NCBI GenBank assembly: GCA_946223375.1
Contig: CAMICU010000108.1
Coordinates: forward strand, 1 to 11,371
DNA: 11,371 nt
Direction of reading: 5' to 3'
Source: an uncultured Stenotrophomonas sp.
GTDB taxonomy: Bacteria > Pseudomonadota > Gammaproteobacteria > Xanthomonadales > Xanthomonadaceae
The notes under the pieces were generated by a model, which was not told the origin of the DNA, ran no database searches, and was given only the letters and a program-made list of their open reading frames with translations. Positions 1 to 6,360 of this stretch are shown here, in pieces; within the stretch, counting starts at the first letter, position 1; every line of letters starts with the position of its first letter. The translations under genes and the position numbers were made by a program.

Positions 1-1
1 C

Positions 2-1255
2 TTAGTGGCCGTGCTCGGCTTCGCCCTTGGCCAGTTCGGCCTTGAGCAGGAAGGCATTGGCGCCTACGAGGCGCTCACTACCTGTCAGACCGTTAAGGAT
101 TTCGATTCGATTACCTGCACGACGGCCAGCGAGTACCGGCGTTGCCTTAAAGCCTCCCTCGACAGCAACGAACACAACACTTCTGCCATCAACGCTTTGG
201 ACCGCATCCGCCGGGACGCTCATGCCTTCAGCTGCGCCATCGGCGATGATGACGGCCGAAACGGGGGAGCCGGCCGGTGGCAACTTCTCCGAAATTGGTT
301 TGGCGCGAATGGTCGCGGTGCCTCCCTGCTGCATCACATTCGCAGCGGCGGCAATCACCTCAGCTTCGAAGCTTCCGCCCGGGCCAGTCACTTCCAGCTT
401 CATTCCGGGCACCGCGAGAGTGGCCAGTGCTGGCGGTGCAGTGAATACGAGTTCATTCATGTCCGGATTGGAAACCTCCGCAACAAGCGTTCCAGCTGAG
501 ACGACACCACCGGGCGTCACTTGGACGTTGCCAACCACGCCAGCGACAGGACTGGAGATTGTCACCCGGCCGGAACTGTCCGGAGATCCACTGGCCGCTA
601 CCTGTGCACGTGCAGCACTAGCGGCGGCATCAGCGGCCAAAGAGCGCGCGCGCGAGGCCTCCAGCTCCTGGCGAGCCACTACGCCCTGCTCGACAAGAGA
701 CTTGTCGCGGCCGTAGGCCAGGCGGATGGCTTCGGCCTCCGCCGCAGCGGCAGTGGCGGCGGCTTTGAAGGTCGCAGCTTCTCCACTGACAATGATCACC
801 AGGGGCTGGTTGCTCTTGACGGCTGTACCCGGCGCAACAAGCACGCGCTCAACGCGGCCGGTGACCGTTGAGGCGATGGCAGCACGCCCCCCGATGGCCG
901 GCTCGACGCGACCTGCAAGGCGGGTCGATGCGCCACCGCCGCGGCCGACAGCCACCACGCCGATGCCAGATGCCTTGATCTGGTCAGGCGTCAGCTTGAC
1001 TACACCTTCCTCGGACTCCTCTTCGCCATGTTCGCCATCACCATCACCTTCACTGTGCGCCTCGGCGGAGCCCGGCTTTGCGTCAGCTGCGTGATCGTCG
1101 TGACCATCATCCTTTCCAGCCGGCTTTTCTGCCTCCGTACCGGTGGATTTGGCATCCTCCTGCGCCCCGCCACTGCATGAGGTCAGCGCGCCGGTCATCA
1201 TCAAGGTAGCCAGCAGCGTCGCTCCGATGAGCGTCTTGTTTCCGTACTTGTTCAT
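2..1255 (-). CDS. czcB: CzcB-like periplasmic adaptor of an RND heavy-metal efflux pump
   Basis: This 417-residue protein is the membrane-fusion subunit that links an inner-membrane RND pump to an outer-membrane channel for export of divalent cations such as Co, Zn and Cd. It opens with a lipoprotein-type signal: a hydrophobic stretch at about residues 9-24, then the lipobox LTSC with Cys27. Residues 30-85 form an acidic, His/Asp-rich linker that could bind metal in the periplasm, and the C-terminus ends in EHGH. The middle shows the usual biotinyl/lipoyl-like half (GRVERVLVAPGTAVKSNQPL), an alpha-helical hairpin rich in Ala (about 160-225) and a beta-barrel. The start ATG overlaps the czcC stop by four bases (ATGA), so the genes are translationally coupled. 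The gene is complete, with its stop codon at the window edge. The substrate is inferred from family and neighbours; czcA is expected next but is off-window. Confidence 0.88.
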   Translation of the reverse strand: MNKYGNKTLIGATLLATLMMTGALTSCSGGAQEDAKSTGTEAEKPAGKDDGHDDHAADAKPGSAEAHSEGDGDGEHGEEESEEGVVKLTPDQIKASGIGVVAVGRGGGASTRLAGRVEPAIGGRAAIASTVTGRVERVLVAPGTAVKSNQPLVIIVSGEAATFKAAATAAAAEAEAIRLAYGRDKSLVEQGVVARQELEASRARSLAADAAASAARAQVAASGSPDSSGRVTISSPVAGVVGNVQVTPGGVVSAGTLVAEVSNPDMNELVFTAPPALATLAVPGMKLEVTGPGGSFEAEVIAAAANVMQQGGTATIRAKPISEKLPPAGSPVSAVIIADGAAEGMSVPADAVQSVDGRSVVFVAVEGGFKATPVLAGRRAGNRIEILNGLTGSERLVGANAFLLKAELAKGEAEHGH

Positions 1256-2505
1256 TTTGCCTCCACAAACGGTGCGCGCCCTTCAAGGCGGGCGAGGTCG
1301 ATTTCTGCTGCCACCCGGCTAAGACGGGCATCCACAGCACTGCCACGCGCAGCGATCAGGGTTGATCGCGTGCTGCGCAGCTCCAATTGCGATATACGAC
1401 CTGCCTCGAATCCGATGCGGGCCAGCCGATAGGCTTCATCTGCGGCCTGTACGCTTTCATCCGCTGCTCGTACGCGGCTGTTGGATGCCTTGAGACTCGC
1501 TACCGCTCCCAAACGGGCCGCCTCACTGTCACGCCTCTGAGCCTCCAGAACCGCTTCGGCAGCACGTTGTTCCGCATAGGCCGCCTGGATCGCACCGCGG
1601 TTACGATCGAATAGGGGGATCGAAAGGCTGATGCCCACGTTGTAAGCTTGGTCGCCCGCTTGGCGGAAGCGCGTCTGAGCCACGGATGCACTCAGTTGTG
1701 GCAACGCACGCTTGCGCTCGACATCGATAAGGCGGCCGGAGGCTTCCGCTTCAGCTTGGGCAATGCGAACGGCAAGCGGGGCGACCTCAATAGCGACTGG
1801 GTGAGAGGGCACGCGGTCAAGCAGGCTTTCACCGATGTCGGTCAGGGGGCTGTCCACCAAGGACACGCCGGCCAGGCGAGCAAGCGCCGCATCCCGGTAG
1901 GCCTCGGCCTCATCCAGGCTTGCCTTTGCATTGGCGACCTCGCTCCGTGCCTGCACACCGCGCAGGTTGGGCTCACGTCCCTCGCTGACCATCGCAGCTA
2001 CCGCCTTGGCGTCCTGTTCAATCAAGGCCAATGCCTCGCTGGCCAACTCATATCGGCGCAGCGCAGCCTCTGCTTCGGCGTATGTCGCCGCCAGGCGACC
2101 CGCTGCGTCACTGCGCATCAGATCACCCCGCAAGCCTGCAGCCCCAGCCTCCGCACGCGCGGCGCGCACTCGGGCCCCTCGTTGACCCCAAATCTCCAGC
2201 GGCTGGGAGAGGGTGACAATGCTGTCAGCGTTTGAGAAACCTTTGTAGGGACCAGTGCCGTAGGCGTTCTCCGCTTCGATGGAGACCGTCGGATTGGGCA
2301 GTGCCCGAGCCTGTTGTACCCGCGCCTCGGCTGCCTCAGCCAGCGCGACGCCTTGGACCGTCGCAGGCATCTGGTTCAAGCGAGAAAGCAACGATTCGTA
2401 AGATGGTGCAGTTTGAGCAGCTACATGTCCGATTGGCACCAACGCCAACAGAATAGCGACAGTCAACCCGGTCGCTGAAAGCGACCGGCCTGGCAAAATC
2501 GACAT
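1252..2505 (-). CDS. czcC: CzcC-like outer-membrane factor (TolC family)
   Basis: This 417-residue protein is the outer-membrane channel of a tripartite metal efflux pump. A Sec signal peptide spans about residues 1-30 and ends near HVAAQ. The rest shows the TolC/OEP pattern of long Ala-, Glu- and Arg-rich helices, with the typical early motif ARALPNPTVSIEAEN and a second repeat around NVGISLSIPLFDRNRGAI. Length is normal for CzcC. The start is well supported: GGGAG lies five bases before the ATG. It follows a small His-rich exported protein by 56 bases and overlaps czcB by four, which gives the classic order czcI-like, czcC, czcB. A perfect 6-bp inverted repeat with a 3-base loop at 2471-2485 lies inside the signal-peptide codons, probably by chance. 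Metal specificity cannot be read from this subunit. Confidence 0.87.
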   Translation of the reverse strand: MSILPGRSLSATGLTVAILLALVPIGHVAAQTAPSYESLLSRLNQMPATVQGVALAEAAEARVQQARALPNPTVSIEAENAYGTGPYKGFSNADSIVTLSQPLEIWGQRGARVRAARAEAGAAGLRGDLMRSDAAGRLAATYAEAEAALRRYELASEALALIEQDAKAVAAMVSEGREPNLRGVQARSEVANAKASLDEAEAYRDAALARLAGVSLVDSPLTDIGESLLDRVPSHPVAIEVAPLAVRIAQAEAEASGRLIDVERKRALPQLSASVAQTRFRQAGDQAYNVGISLSIPLFDRNRGAIQAAYAEQRAAEAVLEAQRRDSEAARLGAVASLKASNSRVRAADESVQAADEAYRLARIGFEAGRISQLELRSTRSTLIAARGSAVDARLSRVAAEIDLARLEGRAPFVEAK

Positions 2506-2561
2506 AAAAACTCCCGTAAATTATCTGAGCGAACGACCCGCAAGTGCGAGGCAGAGCCAGA

Positions 2562-2909
2562 TCAGATACGGGGGGGGCGCATGGGACCGTCGAGTCGTAG
2601 CGCGTAGACGTCCACGTGCTCGGTACTGTGCAGCGAGATCCGGCCATCGGCGAACAGATCGTCGTGACCGGCAGCTGGGAGGCTTGCCGTTGAATGGTGG
2701 CAATGCCCATGGCCACAGGCATCGGCACTGGACGAATCCTTGCTCTTGCTCGACTCGGAGTCTGAATCACTTTGCAAGGCGTGCACATCGCCCACGCTGA
2801 CCGTCGCTTCTTGCGCGCACGCCAATGCCTCGGCCACAGGCACGACCACGAACGCCGCCAAAAGCAGCAGCATCAGGTATATACGAATAGCAGGCAGAGA
2901 GCGACGCAT
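2562..2909 (-). CDS. Small exported His/Cys-rich protein in the czcI position
   Basis: This 115-residue protein has a signal peptide (hydrophobic residues 11-29, ending VAEALA) followed by Cys31. A Ser/Asp-rich linker (about 48-63) leads to a dense metal-ligand cluster, CGHGHCHH at residues 65-72, and the protein ends RPPRI. It lies directly upstream of czcC. In the czc operon of Cupriavidus a small His-rich periplasmic protein, CzcI, occupies this place, so a periplasmic metal-binding or modulating role is likely; CopL-type small proteins are an alternative. An in-frame TAA four codons upstream forces the ATG start, although no strong ribosome binding site precedes it. A paralogue lies at 5732-6052. 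A run of eight G on the plus strand (2570-2577) encodes the last prolines. Family assignment rests on size, composition and position, not on a catalytic motif. Confidence 0.7.
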   Translation of the reverse strand: MRRSLPAIRIYLMLLLLAAFVVVPVAEALACAQEATVSVGDVHALQSDSDSESSKSKDSSSADACGHGHCHHSTASLPAAGHDDLFADGRISLHSTEHVDVYALRLDGPMRPPRI

Positions 2910-3014
2910 TGGGAAAGGTTAGCAACCTCTTTTGGACGGATACAATTACATAAAAACACTACGGTGGCTGTGCTTGAACGCACCCTAGCCCCGTTCAGGT
3001 CGGGACCCAGGGAA
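2910..3014 (-). promoter_or_regulatory. Leader and likely promoter region of the czcI-like/czcC/czcB operon
   Basis: This 105-base gap separates dgkA from the small czcI-like gene. It contains the most AT-rich stretch nearby (about 2941-2957), including TACAATTACA on the plus strand, that is two TACA units two bases apart, which resembles half-sites used by metal-responsive response regulators. On the minus strand the motif AATTGTATCCGTCC (2934-2947) ends 24 bases before the start codon. No good -35/-10 pair could be settled, and no terminator for dgkA is visible, so read-through from eptA-dgkA is also possible. Confidence 0.3.
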
Positions 3015-3386
3015 TCAACCCACAAGGATAACGGCCCATGTGAGGGCGACATTGCAAAGAGCCACGAACACAGCGGCCGAACCCATATCTTTAGCGCGAC
3101 CCGCCAGCTCATGGATCTCTGGGCCATACCGTTCGATAACCGCTTCGATGGCGGAGTTCAGCAGCTCCAAGGCCAGAACAGCCAGCACGCTCCCCATTAG
3201 AAGTGCTCGCTCAACCGCTGAGTGGCCCAGCAGAATCGCTGCCGGTAGTGCCACCACGGCCGCGACAACCTCGAGTCGAAACGAGGATTCATGCAGCCAA
3301 GCTGATCGTAGTCCTTGGAGGGACCAGCGGAGCGCCTTGAAAACGCGGGCAATGCTCCGCGGACGATGACCGTACATATCTGCCAC
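3015..3386 (-). CDS. dgkA: Diacylglycerol kinase, DgkA family
   Basis: This 123-residue integral membrane kinase phosphorylates diacylglycerol to phosphatidic acid in the inner membrane. It matches the small trimeric DgkA family closely in length and sequence. The signature ELLNSAIEAVIER is at 74-86 and HELAGRAKDMGSAAV at about 92-106. By alignment to the E. coli enzyme, Glu74, Asn77, Glu81 (catalytic base), Lys99 and Asp100 are all kept. Three membrane helices fit about 37-54, 59-84 and 102-121. The start chosen is GTG at 3386 because AGGA lies nine bases upstream; the ATG three codons further in would be too far from it. The gene follows eptA by 73 bases on the same strand. EptA releases diacylglycerol when it uses phosphatidylethanolamine as donor, so DgkA would recycle that by-product; eptA/mcr-dgkA pairs are known elsewhere. 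Confidence 0.92.
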   Translation of the reverse strand: MADMYGHRPRSIARVFKALRWSLQGLRSAWLHESSFRLEVVAAVVALPAAILLGHSAVERALLMGSVLAVLALELLNSAIEAVIERYGPEIHELAGRAKDMGSAAVFVALCNVALTWAVILVG

Positions 3387-3420
3387 TGTGTTGCTTCCTT
3401 AATTTAGGACCCCAAGAGCC

Positions 3421-3442
3421 GCTGCTGGGCGCTTCCAGCAGC
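3421..3442. repeat. Inverted repeat between eptA and dgkA
   Basis: A perfect 8-bp inverted repeat (GCTGCTGG and CCAGCAGC with a six-base loop) sits 18 bases past the eptA stop and 34 bases before dgkA. On the minus strand it is followed by GGCTCTTGGGG and not by a T-run, so it is not a convincing intrinsic terminator. It may be an mRNA-stabilising or attenuating hairpin that lowers dgkA expression relative to eptA. Confidence 0.4.
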
Positions 3443-3459
3443 GTGCTCGTTGTCGCCCG

Positions 3460-5175
3460 TTATGAAGTGGACCCGGCGTTGATGGAACAACCGGAGAAAA
3501 GATTCAGGCTTTCGTCCAACGACTTCGTCCGGACGTTCATGAGGCCGAGTACAGAATGGAAGAGGTTGTCGTGGCTGGCCGGGCGGTTTGATCGGTCCCG
3601 GACACATTGAAGGTCCAGGTTGTTGCTGCTCTTCATGCCCTCGGACATCCACATGACCATGGGCACTTTGATCTGAGTGTCGGGAGCAATGGCATAGGGG
3701 AGACCGTGGAGATAGACGTTCGCCTCTCCCAGTGACTCACCGTGGTCGGAAACGTAGATCAATCCAGTGTCATGGCTCTGATCCTGCTCAAGCATCCGGA
3801 TGGTCTTTCCAAGGAAGTCATCTGTCGCAAGGACTGCGTTGTCATACGCATTGACGATCTGCTGGCGCGTGCACTTGCCCAGATCTGCATTGCGGCAGTC
3901 AGGCGTGAACTTCCTCAGATCCTCGGGATATCGCTTGTAGTAGCTCGGCCCGTGGTTCCCCAGCTGATGCAGAACGACCACAACATCACCCGGATTGTCA
4001 TCGATAGCGTCATGCAATCCCCGCAACATGATCTCATCGCGACACGCTTGGTCATCGCACAACCCATCCTTGGTAGGCACGCGGAAGGACTCAAACGCCA
4101 GGTCCGCGCAAACCCCCTTGCAACCTGTCTGGTTGTCCCGCCATAACGTCTTGATGCCAGCTCGCTCAAGCACATGGAGCAGCGACTCTGAGCCCCTGAT
4201 CTTGTCTCGATCGTAGTCTCGCCTTCCATACACCGAGAACATACAAGGCACGGAAACTTCAGTATTTGACCCGCAGGCAGTCACGTCCGAGAAGTTGACG
4301 ACGTCCAACGCTGCCAACTGTGGCGTTGTCTGTCTGCCGTATCCATTCAAACCCCAGTTCTGCGCACGAACCGTCTCACCTACAACGATGACCAAGAAGT
4401 GGGGCTTCGCGCTTGGCGGATGAGGCGTCATCATGGCATCGGGGCCAACCACTTGGATCGGACCGCGCTCCGCACGGGTGTCTTCTCGCACAACCTTCGC
4501 AATGGAAGCGATGTAGTTTCCAGGGTTTGCAAGGTATCTGACTTGCTTGTGATTGCGTATGAGTGATGAGAGGTCGTCGAATGACGCAATTGCCGCGCCA
4601 ACGATTACAACAACCGCCATGCCAAGTAGAAGCACTCTTGCAAGTATCGCCCGCGTCACATTGGAAGAACGTTGGAGCCTTACCATGCATACCGCGATAG
4701 CTGGCACGACGCCTTTAATTAGTACCGCAAGAAAGAAGCCCCAGGTCAGCAACTCTCCGGCTTCAGCGCCGTCGGTCTTCAGCACATTTCGTACCATGCT
4801 GGCGTCGAAGTAGACGCTGTAATTGTCTGAATAGTAGGCAGCAGTAGCGGACACGACGAGAAGCAATGCAAGAACCGGCTTCACCGTCCATCGAACGCAT
4901 AGCAATCCGAGAATGAGCACATTCAAGGCAGTGAGGATCGCTCCCGTAGAGATAACAAGTAGCGCACGAGCTGCTCCGTCCGCACCACTCTTCGCAATTA
5001 CTTCTGCGAAGAACGCGCTGTTGAGAAAGAACGTGAAGTACATCGCCACGATGATAATCAACGTGTTGACGCCCAGCTGCGGGCCGCAGATGGGCTTGCC
5101 AAGACGGCCCAGTGGATCTGAGCCTAGGCCCCCGCGCGAACTGCCTCGGTTGAATTCTGTTTTCACGTAATGCAT
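3460..5175 (-). CDS. eptA: Lipid A phosphoethanolamine transferase (EptA/MCR family)
   Basis: This 571-residue inner-membrane enzyme moves phosphoethanolamine from phosphatidylethanolamine to lipid A phosphate, lowering surface negative charge; the family confers tolerance to polymyxins and cationic peptides. The N-terminal half has about five membrane helices (38-60, 70-93, 99-112, 144-165, 180-198). The periplasmic alkaline-phosphatase-like domain keeps the zinc and catalytic residues: Glu267 in VVGETVRA, nucleophile Thr305 in CGSNTEVSVPCMF, His408 in NHGP, Asp477-His478 in SDHGES and His490. Cysteine pairs expected for disulfides are present (352/356, 373/378, 427/435, and Cys524 with Cys563). 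The open frame extends 170 codons upstream, but the true start is ATG at 5175, with AAGGA about eight bases before it; upstream codons overlap a different reading frame. Base composition looks lower in GC than the transposon genes (31/60 at 4861-4920 against 43/60 at 8041-8100), consistent with separate ancestry. Confidence 0.93.
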   Translation of the reverse strand: MHYVKTEFNRGSSRGGLGSDPLGRLGKPICGPQLGVNTLIIIVAMYFTFFLNSAFFAEVIAKSGADGAARALLVISTGAILTALNVLILGLLCVRWTVKPVLALLLVVSATAAYYSDNYSVYFDASMVRNVLKTDGAEAGELLTWGFFLAVLIKGVVPAIAVCMVRLQRSSNVTRAILARVLLLGMAVVVIVGAAIASFDDLSSLIRNHKQVRYLANPGNYIASIAKVVREDTRAERGPIQVVGPDAMMTPHPPSAKPHFLVIVVGETVRAQNWGLNGYGRQTTPQLAALDVVNFSDVTACGSNTEVSVPCMFSVYGRRDYDRDKIRGSESLLHVLERAGIKTLWRDNQTGCKGVCADLAFESFRVPTKDGLCDDQACRDEIMLRGLHDAIDDNPGDVVVVLHQLGNHGPSYYKRYPEDLRKFTPDCRNADLGKCTRQQIVNAYDNAVLATDDFLGKTIRMLEQDQSHDTGLIYVSDHGESLGEANVYLHGLPYAIAPDTQIKVPMVMWMSEGMKSSNNLDLQCVRDRSNRPASHDNLFHSVLGLMNVRTKSLDESLNLFSGCSINAGSTS

Positions 5176-5210
5176 TGGTGATTCCTTTTTATTGACCACC
5201 GCGCGCGCCC

Positions 5211-5567
5211 CTAGCGCACACGGCCGCCATTGCGCGTTCCTAGATGGAAAGCCATCCACACATATGCAACGCCTGACACCAGCGAAGGGGCCAGGACCGC
5301 GGTCCGCAGGTTTTGGGTCAGTGACAGCAGTGCAGCCGAGATCCACATGAAGAGACGCTTGTCTGGGTGCAGCTCCGCTCCCCGACGCGGGAACAGCGAG
5401 CTTCCGGTTGCCACCATTTGGGTGGCAACCAAGGCAAATCTCGGTTCGTCGACAGGCCCAAAATCGCGCACACCAAGAGATGCGCCGATGGCAAGCACGG
5501 AGGTTGCCATCAGTAGTGCCGCTCGATCGCGTGCAGTTCGGAGATTGGTAGATGTTGAGAAGGGCAT
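5211..5567 (-). pseudogene. N-terminal remnant of an ArnT/PMT-like membrane glycosyltransferase
   Basis: This 118-residue frame matches only the beginning of GT-C glycosyltransferases of the ArnT/PMT type, which are normally about 500 residues or more. The recognisable block is RDFGPVDEPRFALVATQMVA (residues 34-53), with the Asp-Glu pair that in this family lies in the first periplasmic loop, then a shortened HPDKRLFMWISA where homologues usually read PDKPP. A first membrane helix (about 18-32) and part of a second remain before the frame stops. Only 35 bases separate the stop from the eptA start, so the missing body of the gene is deleted, not frameshifted nearby. The ATG has GAAGG eight bases upstream and could still be translated. 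ArnT-type enzymes attach aminoarabinose to lipid A, so the remnant fits an envelope-modification cluster. A non-ArnT GT39/GT83 member is equally possible. Confidence 0.6.
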
Positions 5568-5669
5568 TCAGGTCGCCTTCTTCAAGGCGGCGCAGTACTG
5601 GCCGGCGACTGCACGTGCAGCCACGCGTCGGCCGAGCGCACGGAGCGCCCAGCAACAAGATGTGTTCAT
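5568..5669 (-). CDS. Possible 33-residue small ORF abutting the glycosyltransferase remnant
   Basis: A 33-codon frame begins MNTSCCWALRALGRR and stops with TGA immediately before the ATG of the glycosyltransferase remnant, with no spacer, which would allow translational coupling. It contains three cysteines and several Arg/Lys but no clear membrane helix. A weak TAGGT lies upstream of its ATG. I do not recognise it. It could be a leader peptide, a scrap of a deleted gene, or chance in GC-rich DNA. Confidence 0.2.
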   Translation of the reverse strand: MNTSCCWALRALGRRVAARAVAGQYCAALKKAT

Positions 5670-5689
5670 GGAAAGACCTACACAAAGGT

Positions 5690-5733
5690 GATCGCAGAAG
5701 GACTGACAGGCGCGTTGCGCCTTTTATGCGATC
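5690..5733. repeat. Nested inverted repeats after the small His-rich gene
   Basis: An outer 7-bp inverted repeat (GATCGCA at 5690-5696, TGCGATC at 5727-5733) encloses a compact hairpin GGCGC-GTT-GCGCC at 5709-5721. It overlaps the stop codon of the small exported protein at 5732-6052. Four T residues follow the inner hairpin on the plus strand, but no plus-strand gene lies upstream. On the minus strand no T-run follows, so it would act as a structured spacer or weak attenuator, not as a standard terminator. Confidence 0.35.
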
Positions 5734-6052
5734 AAAGCCTGGGAGGTCTAATCAGCGTGTCCGGGATGTGGGACGTCATGGGCTGTTCGTAGAACGTGTG
5801 CCCGCCTTCATTTCTTGCGGCTTCGGCACTGGTGAAACCGTTGGACGCCACAAAAGTGCTGCTGTGGTGGCAGTGACCGTGACCACAAGCGGCATGCGCC
5901 TTATCGGGGTGGCCATCGCCTGGCCCTGCCACTTCCTGGTGTGACTGCTCCTCAGAGAAGCAGACCGAAGCATCAACGACAGGCACGATGATCATCACTG
6001 CGAGCAGCAGTGCCAGAGCGTAGCGCTTGGCATGGATGACAATGGAAGGCAC
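5732..6052 (-). CDS. Small exported His/Cys-rich protein, paralogue of the czcI-like protein
   Basis: This 106-residue protein mirrors the one at 2562-2909. A signal peptide of the same length (residues 1-29, with VPVVDA) is followed by Cys31, a shorter His/Asp linker, the same cluster CGHGHCHHS (56-64) and the same C-terminus, RPPRL. The GTG start at 6052 aligns without gaps to the ATG of the paralogue and an in-frame TAG lies three codons upstream, so the start is well constrained even though no ribosome binding site is visible. It is not followed by czcC here; the next genes are a glycosyltransferase remnant and eptA. A periplasmic metal-binding role is likely from the ligand cluster. It may be an orphan left by rearrangement of a second czc-type operon, or a small partner specific to the eptA cluster. 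Confidence 0.6.
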   Translation of the reverse strand: MPSIVIHAKRYALALLLAVMIIVPVVDASVCFSEEQSHQEVAGPGDGHPDKAHAACGHGHCHHSSTFVASNGFTSAEAARNEGGHTFYEQPMTSHIPDTLIRPPRL

Positions 6053-6360
6053 GTGTGGCTAGGACTGATACATTTGAGGCCGGAAAGATACCTTGGGTAC
6101 CGCTCATCAGCAAGCTGACGCTTATTCATCAATCTCGCGGGCTCGAGTGGCCTCTGCGAGTCAGGTGGCCAGGCAAAAGCTGGCGCGGGAAATTGACGGA
6201 ATCCGGCATCCGAAGAACAGAAAGTTAACGTTTTGCCTGAGCTTCCGCACGGTCACGCAGATTGAGCTGCGACGGATTAGGTCGGGGGCCAGCTGCGCCA
6301 CGTGACAGTGCCGGGTTCAAGCGCAGCCGCCAGAGTCCGAGCTCAGTCGGCCAAGCCTGG
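6053..6360. other. 308-bp intergenic gap, expected to hold the transposon left end
   Basis: No convincing gene is present. The gap lies between the CDF exporter and the small His-rich gene, where the left boundary of the Tn3-family element should fall. Visible structure: CAGGCAAAA at 6170-6178 and its exact reverse complement at 6231-6239, 52 bases apart; a HpaI-type palindrome GTTAAC at 6224-6229; a repeated AGCTGCG at about 6265-6271 and 6291-6297; and a G5 run at 6284 that starts a 38-base stretch ending CAAG at 6321, the size of a Tn3-family inverted repeat. None can be confirmed without the right end. The upstream region of the small gene includes AAATGTATCAGTCC on the minus strand (6062-6075). 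Confidence 0.45.
6170..6239. repeat. Spaced inverted repeat CAGGCAAAA / TTTTGCCTG
   Basis: Nine bases at 6170-6178 recur as the exact reverse complement at 6231-6239, separated by 52 bases. The arms are too far apart for a simple terminator. Placed next to a tyrosine-recombinase transposon module, they could be recombinase or accessory binding sites of a resolution site, but a chance pair of 9-mers cannot be excluded. Confidence 0.3.

Noticed and set aside
27..716. A 229-codon plus-strand frame opposite czcB.
   Set aside because: It is the mirror of a clear adaptor gene; its Ala/Pro/Ser/Thr-rich translation is typical of antisense frames in GC-rich DNA.
2570..2577. A run of eight G that might cause phase variation.
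   Set aside because: It falls in the last few codons of the small His-rich gene, so slippage would change only the tail; there is no sign of an on/off switch.
5176..5685. A 170-codon upstream extension of the eptA frame, starting at 5685.
   Set aside because: The extension is Cys-, Arg- and Pro-rich with no domain sense, overlaps the glycosyltransferase remnant in another frame, and eptA has a well-placed ribosome binding site and start at 5175.
5709..5725. A plus-strand intrinsic terminator (GGCGC-GTT-GCGCC-TTTT).
   Set aside because: No plus-strand gene lies upstream, the stem has only five pairs and the T-run only four; kept only as a repeat structure.
6093..6305. A 70-codon plus-strand frame in the gap beside the CDF gene.
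   Set aside because: It starts with TTG, has no ribosome binding site and no recognisable motif, and contains the spaced inverted repeat; it is most likely non-coding.
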